Source: Ignavibacteriae bacterium HGW-Ignavibacteriae-1 (GTDB lineage: Bacteria > Bacteroidota > Ignavibacteria > Kapaibacteriales > UBA2268). Taken from it: 64,000 bases of DNA. Both the position numbers and the translations under genes were made by a program. Shown here in pieces: positions 27,010 to 34,044 of this stretch (position 1 is the stretch's first letter; each line of letters opens with the position of its first letter). The DNA is taken from assembly GCA_002839825.1 (NCBI GenBank), contig PGYU01000005.1:1-64000 (forward strand), read 5' to 3'. The notes under the pieces were generated by a model, which was given only the letters and a program-made list of their open reading frames with translations, did no database searches and was not told where the DNA came from.

Positions 27010-28431
27010 TTAATTTTTTGAATAAAACCTTGAACCGTGCGGAATCTGACAAACAGTACATCGTTTGACATACCCGGCTTCGCTGTATCCTGTAATGCCT
27101 CCGGCAACATTGTACAGGTTTTTAAAATCGTGCTGACTCAAAATACTAACGCCAAGACTGCTACGATTCCCTGAACTGCAAATCACTATAATTGTATCGT
27201 CCTTGTGGAGTTCGGTGTATCTTTCTCGCAAATCGGCAACAGGAATATTGATGGCGCCTTCGATATGACTATCTTCAAACTCATTCGTGGCTCTAACATC
27301 GAGCAAAACGAATTTTTCAGAACCTTTGACCTTGTCGTGCAAATCTTCTGCTGAGATTTGTGTAATGTGCTTAGTTTTGTATCCTTTTACAGCCCAGCCG
27401 GACATACCGCCATCCAGATAGCCTACAACACGGTCTTGACCTACTCGTCTAAGCCAGAGGTTTGTTTCTTCGGCTTCTTTGTAATTATCGGATACCACCA
27501 GTAAGTCTTTGTCAATCGGTAGAACCCATCCTGCAAATGTGGGCAGATTTCCATTAATGTCTAAGCTCCACGAACCTGGAATGTGCTGGCTGCCAAAGGC
27601 AAGGTAGCTGCGAGTGTCAACAATAGCAACATTTCCTTCATCAATCATTTCTTTGAATGCGTCCGCTTTGAGCTCTTTCATGCGGGGTAATTTTGAAACT
27701 AATTCTGGTCCTTTGCGATTGATTTCATTGCATCGGCTAAAGTGGTCGGGAGCAGGGGGCATGTAATCGGTAAGCGACTTGATAAATTCGTCCTTATCTG
27801 TGATTTGCAATGGGGCGTTGTATATCTTTTCGTAGCCGATAGTTGAATGCCACTTAGCACCCATAGCTTTACCGCAAAGTGAACCGGCACCATGTGCAGG
27901 CAATACTTCGCAAAAGTCGGGGAGCTTTAAAATTTTGTCAAAGAGGCTGTGGTATAATTTTTCGGAAAGCTCCTCGGCAATATCCGGGAAAATGTCCGGA
28001 CGCCCTACATCTCCAACAAAGAGGGTGTCGCCTACGAAAGTACAAACTGGCTCTTCACCGCGAGAAGTATCCACTACAACAAAGGTCAGATGATCGGGAG
28101 AGTGCCCGGGTGTTTCCAACACTTTGATTAAAATGTCTTCAATCTCTATGGTATCGCCATCGCTTAAGGGCACATGCTCGAAACTGGATTTTGACTTTTT
28201 AGCCATATAGATTTTGGCACCGGTTTTCTCTGCAAGGTCCATATGTCCCGAAACAAAATCGGCATGAAGATGAGTTTGCAGGACATGGGTGATAACTACT
28301 CCCAGTTCACGCGCCTCATCAATGTAAATATCAATGTCGCGTTGTGGGTCAATAACGGCACAAACTTCCGATCCGGCAAGTATGTAGGAGCTGTGCGCAA
28401 TCTTGTTTAAGAAAAAATGTTTAATCAGCAT
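27010..28431 (-). CDS. MBL-fold persulfide dioxygenase/rhodanese fusion (ETHE1/CstB-like)
   Basis: 473 residues. The metallo-beta-lactamase domain (1-250) has THLHADFVSGH (His54, His56, Asp58), ETPGHSPDH and FVGDTLFVGDVGRPD, matching the mononuclear-iron ETHE1 site. Two rhodanese domains follow. The first (LLVVSDNYKEAEE) has no Cys in its active loop and is probably structural; the second has Cys in VICSSGNRSS. CstB-type enzymes oxidise persulfides to thiosulfate or sulfite. It is co-directional with the split YeeE/YedE pair, a known sulfide-detoxification combination. Confidence 0.9.
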   Translation of the reverse strand: MLIKHFFLNKIAHSSYILAGSEVCAVIDPQRDIDIYIDEARELGVVITHVLQTHLHADFVSGHMDLAEKTGAKIYMAKKSKSSFEHVPLSDGDTIEIEDILIKVLETPGHSPDHLTFVVVDTSRGEEPVCTFVGDTLFVGDVGRPDIFPDIAEELSEKLYHSLFDKILKLPDFCEVLPAHGAGSLCGKAMGAKWHSTIGYEKIYNAPLQITDKDEFIKSLTDYMPPAPDHFSRCNEINRKGPELVSKLPRMKELKADAFKEMIDEGNVAIVDTRSYLAFGSQHIPGSWSLDINGNLPTFAGWVLPIDKDLLVVSDNYKEAEETNLWLRRVGQDRVVGYLDGGMSGWAVKGYKTKHITQISAEDLHDKVKGSEKFVLLDVRATNEFEDSHIEGAINIPVADLRERYTELHKDDTIIVICSSGNRSSLGVSILSQHDFKNLYNVAGGITGYSEAGYVKRCTVCQIPHGSRFYSKN

Positions 28432-28465
28432 GGTATTTGTCCTTTGATGATTTTTTATAGTTTAA

Positions 28466-30256
28466 TTATATAATGAAAAAAAAGAACAGAGAAACTGTAA
28501 TTGCAAGAAATAGGATTGTCATTCCACTCCCGGCTTTTAAATAGTCAGCATTGCGATAACCACCCGACGACATCAGGAAAGCATTCACCTGGTGTGTGGG
28601 CAGAATAAATGAGTTTGCAGCACAGACGGCTGCCATTAGTACAAGTGGTCTTGGGTCAATTTGGGCTATAACTGCCATGCCCATTACCAAAGGAGCCAAC
28701 ACTACGATTGCTCCTACATTCGACATAAAAAGTGAAAAAACGGTTGATAACACACCAACCATCAGTACTATGAAAATAGGATGTAAGTCAATGACTACGC
28801 TCATAATGGATTCGGCAAGTAGGGTGGCGGCACCTGTTTTTTGCATAGCCACACCCAAGGGAATCAATCCCGCCAGCAGAAAAACCACTTTCCATTCAAT
28901 CGCTTCGTAGGCTTCTCCTATATTCAATACACGAGTAAGTACCATACATAGTGCTCCCGTAAGAAAAGCCATTGAAATTGGAAAGCCAACTATTGCCAAA
29001 GTAATGGCAAACACAAAGCAGCCAATTGCGGGCAAAGTTTTCGACTTATCTTTTTTATCAACATCAAATGCGGTGAGCACAACAAAATCAGCACTTTCTT
29101 TCAATTCTTTAATTTTGAACCATCTTCCGTAAACAATAAGAGTGTCACCTTGGCGGATTTCAGCATCGGAAAAATCTCCATCCACTCTTTCTCCCTTGTT
29201 GAATAGTATTATCGGCTCAACAGCATAACGTTTTCTCAGCGAGTATTCTCTTAAGCATTTCCCTGCGAGTGCAGAATCCGGTGGAATAATTACTTCGGCA
29301 AAGCCGCTAACATTGGGATTAAAGCCATCAGAGAAATAGCGTGAGTTAGAAACATCCTCAAGTTGAAAGTCTTTTGAAAACTGTTCAATATTATCAGCAG
29401 AACCCAGAAGGGCAAGGGTTTGCCCATCTTCAAATTTGGTCTCACGCCAAGGGGCGTAAACCACGTCAGCGCCCTTGCCAATACCCAAGAGGTTGACATG
29501 GTATTTATCCCATAAGTCTGCCTCTTCATTTGTTTTTCCTGCAAGCGAGCTCTCACTGTTTATAGATAGCAACTTAATGTTGCTTGGTAAATTGAGCTTT
29601 TCCACCAACTTTTCCTGTGCTGTTTTGCCTGTTTCCCCAACTTGCTCCTTAGGTAAAACTTTAGCACCGAAAAGCAAAAAATACGAAATGCCCGACAACA
29701 AAAGCACAATGCCGACAGGAGTTACGCTAAATAAGTTGTAGGCTTCATGCCCATCAGTTCTTAATAAGTCGTTTACTAAGATGAGAGGACCTGAGCCAAC
29801 CATAGTAAGCGTTCCACCAAGTATCGCAGCAAAACCTATGGGCATAATGAGCGATGATGCGGGTATCTTCGTACGGCGAGAAACCTGCAAGATTCCGGGC
29901 AGAAAAAGCGCTGCTGCACCAATGTTTTGAATTAACCCCGACAATAAACCTGTTGAAAGCGAAAGCAATCCTACCAGATTCCGTTTGCGTGTGCCTGCCT
30001 TTTTGATTATAAATTTTGAAAATTCATCCATAATTCCTGTACGGGCTATTCCACGTCCCAATATCATCACGCTCAGCATAGCTATAACGGCATTGCTCGA
30101 AAAGCCGGAGAACATCTCCTGCGAATTCAATATGCCGGACCAGCCCAGCGCCAACATGCAACCAATGGCAACTATGTCAATGCGAACCACATCGACTACC
30201 ATCATTATTGCTGTTACGCTAAGGATGATCAAAACTATAATAATTTCTGTTTCCAT
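28466..30256 (-). CDS. SLC13-family permease with two RCK-C domains
   Basis: 596-residue inner-membrane transporter. N- and C-terminal membrane halves (start IIIVLIILSVTAIMMV; end LPTHQVNAFLMSSGGY) flank two cytosolic TrkA-C domains (ESSLAGKTNEEADLW and DSALAGKCLREYSLRKRY, residues ~230-390). Bacterial members carry sulfate, dicarboxylates or related anions. Being 34 bases upstream of the persulfide dioxygenase gene on the same strand suggests a sulfur oxyanion. Confidence 0.88.
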   Translation of the reverse strand: METEIIIVLIILSVTAIMMVVDVVRIDIVAIGCMLALGWSGILNSQEMFSGFSSNAVIAMLSVMILGRGIARTGIMDEFSKFIIKKAGTRKRNLVGLLSLSTGLLSGLIQNIGAAALFLPGILQVSRRTKIPASSLIMPIGFAAILGGTLTMVGSGPLILVNDLLRTDGHEAYNLFSVTPVGIVLLLSGISYFLLFGAKVLPKEQVGETGKTAQEKLVEKLNLPSNIKLLSINSESSLAGKTNEEADLWDKYHVNLLGIGKGADVVYAPWRETKFEDGQTLALLGSADNIEQFSKDFQLEDVSNSRYFSDGFNPNVSGFAEVIIPPDSALAGKCLREYSLRKRYAVEPIILFNKGERVDGDFSDAEIRQGDTLIVYGRWFKIKELKESADFVVLTAFDVDKKDKSKTLPAIGCFVFAITLAIVGFPISMAFLTGALCMVLTRVLNIGEAYEAIEWKVVFLLAGLIPLGVAMQKTGAATLLAESIMSVVIDLHPIFIVLMVGVLSTVFSLFMSNVGAIVVLAPLVMGMAVIAQIDPRPLVLMAAVCAANSFILPTHQVNAFLMSSGGYRNADYLKAGSGMTILFLAITVSLFFFFII

Positions 30257-30291
30257 TATTTTTAGTTCAGTTCTGAGAATTAATTATATTT

Positions 30292-30517
30292 TTAAGCTGA
30301 TTTACTTTTCTTACCTGCTAAACTTGCTTTCAGCATCTCCATTAAATCGTCACTTTGTTTATGGATTACTTTCATTTTCCCTCTTTAAATTTAATATCAG
30401 AGTGGTCTTTAGGGTCCAGCATGGTAAGGTCCAGCGAACTTGTCTGCACTGCCGAAAACATTTTTCGGGAAGATTTATTAACCCCAAGCTGATAGAACCT
30501 GTCCAAATTGCTCTCAT
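30292..30517 (-). pseudogene. ku: ku pseudogene (NHEJ end-binding protein)
   Basis: From ATG 30517 the minus strand reads MRAIWTGSISLGLINLPEK, the unmistakable Ku start. A frameshift moves the match to KMFSAVQTSSLDLTMLDPKD then HSDIKFK. After GK the rest of the Ku core is missing, and in another frame the Ku C-terminus follows: VIHKQSDDLMEMLKASLAGK with a Lys-rich tail, stop at 30292. About 75 of the usual ~260 codons remain, so the gene cannot make functional Ku. Confidence 0.88.
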
Positions 30518-30597
30518 GATATTTTGCTTTTAATTTGTTATAAATTATTTTCAATAAAATTTTGGTAAGTTATGTTGTATTCTGCTATTTCATTTAG

Positions 30598-31503
30598 TTA
30601 CACTTTACGCCCTGGTTCTCCAACAGCATTTTTATCAGGAGGAATGTACCCGTCTTGTTGTTCCGCATAAGTATGAGTAAACTGTGCTCCATAGAAAACT
30701 ATCATTGATGTATATGAAACCCACAACAAAATCAAAATGATTGAGCCGGCGGCACCATATCCGCTTCCGGGTTCCGCTTTGCCAAAATACAATGACAGCG
30801 CGAACATCCCCAGTAAAAATAATATAGCGGTAAGGAGAGAGCCCCACCAAACATGCTTCCATTTTACTTCTGCATCCGGGAAAAATTTAAACATTATTGC
30901 GAATAGGAATGCAGTAATCAAACCTGATACAATGAAGTTAATAACTTGAACTACAACCAGTAATGAATCCGAGAATTGACTCGACAACCAATCTCCCATG
31001 GCGCTTAAAAGTGAAGTTATCATAAATGACGCCATCATAATAAATGAAATTGCCACTAATAGTCCAAATGAAAACAAACGTCCACGGAGCACACTCCAGA
31101 TACCTGATTTTGATTCATCGGTTTTCACTTCCCATATAATGTTGAGCGATCTTTGAAATTGCGCAAAGACACCGGTTGCCCCAACAAGGATTGTTACTAC
31201 ACCAATAATTGTTGCCCATACAGATTTTTTTGATTCACTTGCAGTAGCTATCATGTCTTGAATCTGCTTTGCTGTATCTGCTCCCAAAGCAGAAGATATT
31301 TGTGATGACAAACGGTTATTCACAGCGTCTTCCCCCAAAAAATACCCGGCTATAGTGACAATAACTACGAGCAATCCCGGCAATGAGAAAATTGCGTAAA
31401 ACGCTATTACTGCGCTTTCTTTGAATGGGTCTTTTTCCCACCATTCTTTAAAAGCAGTTTTTAATAAGTTCCAGATATTTTTAATTTTTTGTTTCATTTT
31501 CAT
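30598..31503 (-). CDS. YihY/BrkB-family membrane protein
   Basis: 301 residues with six membrane spans. Family marks: WEKDPFKESAVIAFYAIFSL near the N-terminus, SKKSVWATIIGVVTILVGATGVFAQFQRSLNIIW in the middle and SYTSMIVFYGAQFTHTYAE near the end. Once misnamed ribonuclease BN; the true function, possibly as a transporter, is unsettled. It lies 54 bases after the SDR gene on the same strand. Confidence 0.88.
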   Translation of the reverse strand: MKMKQKIKNIWNLLKTAFKEWWEKDPFKESAVIAFYAIFSLPGLLVVIVTIAGYFLGEDAVNNRLSSQISSALGADTAKQIQDMIATASESKKSVWATIIGVVTILVGATGVFAQFQRSLNIIWEVKTDESKSGIWSVLRGRLFSFGLLVAISFIMMASFMITSLLSAMGDWLSSQFSDSLLVVVQVINFIVSGLITAFLFAIMFKFFPDAEVKWKHVWWGSLLTAILFLLGMFALSLYFGKAEPGSGYGAAGSIILILLWVSYTSMIVFYGAQFTHTYAEQQDGYIPPDKNAVGEPGRKV

Positions 31504-31557
31504 TATTATTATTGTGTTTCCCTTTTTATATCTTTAAGAGAAAAACTGTTGTACATT

Positions 31558-32409
31558 TTATGTGTTCACAAAATCACCGCCATTGATATGAATCACGTTG
31601 CCCGTGATATAGCTCGCATCCTCTGATGCAAGAAAAACATATGCCGGACCGACTTCGCTTGGCTGACCAACTCTGCCGAGAGCAGTCTTTTTCCCGAATT
31701 TGGAAACATTTTCAAGTGTTGACGGGATTAAAGGAGTCCAAATAGGTCCCGGAGCAACCCCGTTAACTCTGATTTTTCTATCGGCAAGATTCAAACTCAA
31801 TGACCGAGTAAACGCTGTAACAGCTCCTTTTGTTGATGAATAGTCCATCAGGTGGTCGCTGCCCCTGTAAGAAGTAACGCTCGTTGTATTGATAATCGAA
31901 TCGCCTGCTTTCATTTCAGGCACTACCTTCTTCGTAATGTAGAACATTCCGAATACATTTGTCCGGAAACTCTCTTCCATCAATGAAAGATCCAACTCTT
32001 CGAGGGTATCCGCTTCATGCTGTTCTGCTGCATTATTAACCAAAATATTTATTGTACCGAATTTCTTTTTTGTCTTCGCAACGGCACTGTCACAGAACTT
32101 TTTATCTTGAATATTACCTGCAATTATCAGACACTCTCTGCCTTCTGCTTCTACCAGCGATTTGGTTATCAAAGCATCTTCATCCTCACTGAGATAAATA
32201 ATGGAAATATCAGCCCCTTCTCGTGCAAAATGAACGGCAACAGACCTTCCGATTCCTGAATCGCCACCAGTTATTAAAGCCACCTTGTTTTTAAGTTTTT
32301 CGCTTCCGCGATAGTTTTTCCGGATTATCACTGGTTGCGGATGCATCTTTTCTTCACTTCCCGGAATCGGCTGTTTCTGATCGGGAATATCTTTCGGTTT
32401 ATCTTTCAT
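31558..32409 (-). CDS. short-chain dehydrogenase/reductase, YghA/general-stress-like
   Basis: 283 residues. A Pro/Lys-rich leader (DIPDQKQPIPGSEEKMHPQP) is followed by a Rossmann fold with nucleotide site GGDSGIGRSVA, NNAAEQHE, catalytic Ser in NTTSVTSYRG and YSSTK (Tyr-x3-Lys). The leader and GVAPGPIWTPLIPST are typical of the YghA/YhdF general-stress oxidoreductases, NADP(H)-dependent enzymes on small aldehydes or alcohols. Cytoplasmic. Confidence 0.88.
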   Translation of the reverse strand: MKDKPKDIPDQKQPIPGSEEKMHPQPVIIRKNYRGSEKLKNKVALITGGDSGIGRSVAVHFAREGADISIIYLSEDEDALITKSLVEAEGRECLIIAGNIQDKKFCDSAVAKTKKKFGTINILVNNAAEQHEADTLEELDLSLMEESFRTNVFGMFYITKKVVPEMKAGDSIINTTSVTSYRGSDHLMDYSSTKGAVTAFTRSLSLNLADRKIRVNGVAPGPIWTPLIPSTLENVSKFGKKTALGRVGQPSEVGPAYVFLASEDASYITGNVIHINGGDFVNT

Positions 32410-32488
32410 CGGTTGTCTTTATTCCTTATTAAATGTTTTGATCACTTTCTCTAAATTAATACCTTTACCCGGCATGGATTTGAAAATA

Positions 32489-32893
32489 TCACCTTCGCTT
32501 TATGTCCTTTCCGTCCGCATCAGCAATCTCATAAAAGCCTTCATCCCAAACAATTACCGTTCCGGCACCGTAGCCACTTGGTATGATGCCTTCAAAAGTT
32601 CGGTAATCATAAGGATGGTCTTCCACCATCATGGCAAGTCGCTTCACCTCAGGGTCGGTAGATGGACCTTTGGGTACTGCCCAGCTTTTCAGCACACCTT
32701 CCATTTCCAATCGGAAATCATAATGCAAATTTCTGGCATCATGCTTCTGAATTACAAAACGAAGCTTATCACCATCAGGATTACCTCCGGTTGGTTCAGG
32801 ACTTTCTTTAAAGTTACGCTTCTCTTTATATTTAGCAAGTGCCATGTTTTCCGTTGTTTGGTAAGTAAGATTGCTGCCATATTTTTTAGGCAT
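32489..32893 (-). pseudogene. ligD: truncated LigD 3'-phosphoesterase domain
   Basis: 134 codons with the LigD phosphoesterase signature: [38 protein letters not shown] (metal-site His and Asp), [28 protein letters not shown] and [15 protein letters not shown]. It stops about two-thirds through the domain with IKRR, and no ligase or polymerase module follows. A short in-phase-shifted tail to ~32420 may be residual. With ku also broken nearby, this looks like decay, though a minimal phosphoesterase could still be translated. Confidence 0.75.
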
Positions 32894-32920
32894 GTTTTAA
32901 ATAAGGGACGAGATTTGCAA

Positions 32921-32977
32921 AGTAATATTTGTCCGGCTAAATCTCTTAACCGGCTATAGTTAGTCAAGGTGCTTTAG
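32921..32977 (-). promoter_or_regulatory. 57-bp upstream element, copy 1 (ligD remnant)
   Basis: Minus strand: CTAAAGCACCTTGACTAACT, then ATAGCCGGTTAAGAGATTTA, then GCCGGACAAATATTACT. About 80% identical to 33673-33729 and, like it, placed just upstream of a minus-strand gene. TTGACTAA and AAGAGATTTAG are the best-kept blocks. Either a shared promoter/operator or a small repeat. Confidence 0.5.
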
Positions 32978-33008
32978 GAAAAGTCAGAAGCATATCAAAT
33001 CTTAAATT

Positions 33009-33038
33009 CCCCTCTTGAGGGGTGTCTGCGAAGCAGAC
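33009..33038. repeat. paired short palindromes
   Basis: CCCCTCTTGAGGGG (33009-33022) directly followed by GTCTGCGAAGCAGAC (33024-33038), downstream of the DUF305 gene on its coding strand. A frequent bacterial intergenic repeat type. Confidence 0.6.
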
Positions 33039-33094
33039 GGGGTGGATGTATTTCTACAAAAATTTCATATTTCAAATTAGTCTTTAAAAATACA

Positions 33095-33592
33095 TTATTC
33101 ACCTGACTCCAATCTTTTAATATATGCTTGCATTTGTGCAATTTCTTTTTCCTGAGCCTTTATAATTTCATCCGCCAATTTCCTGACTTCCGGGTCTTTT
33201 ATATCAGCTCTTTTACTTGTGAGAATCGCTATTGAATGGTGGGGAATCATCGCCTTCATATACACTACATCATCAACAGGAATTTGCATCCTAACCAGTG
33301 TTAAAGCACTTGCAAAAAGAATTATGCTGCCTAAAACGATAGCAACATTTTTCATCATATTCTTGTACATATTTAACATGAATAGCAGCATTATCACTGC
33401 CATCGCCGAAATTCCCATACAAGCCATATAAAAACGGGTAAGACTGAAATAAACATGGTCTATCTCATAGGTATTAAAATACATTGTAACATACATTGCG
33501 ATAAAAGAGCCTATCAACATCAATATAAATTTTGTGTAAGGACTTTTATTTTCTTTGCTATTATTCGAACCGTGATTACTATTATTTTCCAT
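33095..33592 (-). CDS. DUF305-family membrane protein
   Basis: 165 residues with three hydrophobic helices (YTKFILMLIGSFIAMYVTMY, FYMACMGISAMAVIMLLFML, VAIVLGSIILFASALTL), then the DUF305 core: VVYMKAMIPHHSIAILTSKRADI and a last helix of the EIAQMQAYI type. The MIPHHS histidines suggest copper or other metal binding, as in periplasmic DUF305 proteins. It lies divergent from and 450 bases away from the multicopper oxidase gene, supporting a copper-handling role. Confidence 0.83.
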   Translation of the reverse strand: MENNSNHGSNNSKENKSPYTKFILMLIGSFIAMYVTMYFNTYEIDHVYFSLTRFYMACMGISAMAVIMLLFMLNMYKNMMKNVAIVLGSIILFASALTLVRMQIPVDDVVYMKAMIPHHSIAILTSKRADIKDPEVRKLADEIIKAQEKEIAQMQAYIKRLESGE

Positions 33593-33672
33593 TTTGCACT
33601 CCGTTTTGTTTATTTTTTTAGGTTTGCGACCATATTTTTTTTGTTCGCTTTAAATAGTGACGCATGTTTCTG

Positions 33673-33729
33673 AGTAATATTTGTCAGACTAAATCTCTTA
33701 ATGTGCTATTATTAGTCAAAGTATTTTAG
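33673..33729 (-). promoter_or_regulatory. 57-bp upstream element, copy 2 (DUF305 gene)
   Basis: Minus strand: CTAAAATACTTTGACTAATA, then ATAGCACATTAAGAGATTTA, then GTCTGACAAATATTACT. It lies 80 bases before the DUF305 start; the partner copy at 32921-32977 lies 28 bases before the LigD fragment. Confidence 0.5.
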
Positions 33730-33741
33730 TACTATATATTG

Positions 33742-33803
33742 AAAATCCCCTACCCGCAAGCTTGCTTTCCTCCTTTGCCAAAAGGGGATTAAGGGGGATT
33801 TGA
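33742..33803. repeat. dispersed intergenic repeat R3
   Basis: Degenerate member of the CCCCCTGCTCGCAAGC family (here CCCCTACCCGCAAGCTTGC). It follows a GTATTTTAGTAC block. It lies in the 450-base region between divergent DUF305 and multicopper oxidase genes, which also holds promoter elements but no gene. Confidence 0.7.
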
Positions 33804-33899
33804 ATTTTTGCATTTAAATTGTAAATATAGTTAAAGAGGCATGTGTATAACAAAAATTAATAATAATATTAAATATCAAGAATAATTAAGTATTAAACT

Positions 33900-33963
33900 G
33901 TGAATATTACAAATATTTCAACGAATATTATAATATTTATCCTGTTACTATTGACTAATTTTG
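33900..33963 (+). promoter_or_regulatory. possible weak copy of the three-block element, copy h
   Basis: Plus strand: GTGAATATT at 33900, TTATAAT at 33928 (only 4 of 7 match ATGTAAC) and TAATTTTG at 33956. Block starts are exactly 28 and 28 apart, and the multicopper oxidase ATG is 82 bases on. The outer blocks and the spacing fit; the centre does not. Confidence 0.4.
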
Positions 33964-34044
33964 CTCTTTCAAAATGTATAAATATAATTAATATATTGGT
34001 GCATTTTGTAATTATTTAAAGAAACAAATTCAAAAAAGACTTAT

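Noticed and set aside
32489-32893. A complete stand-alone LigD phosphoesterase
   Set aside because: The domain stops about two-thirds through, lacking its last strands, and ku beside it is broken.
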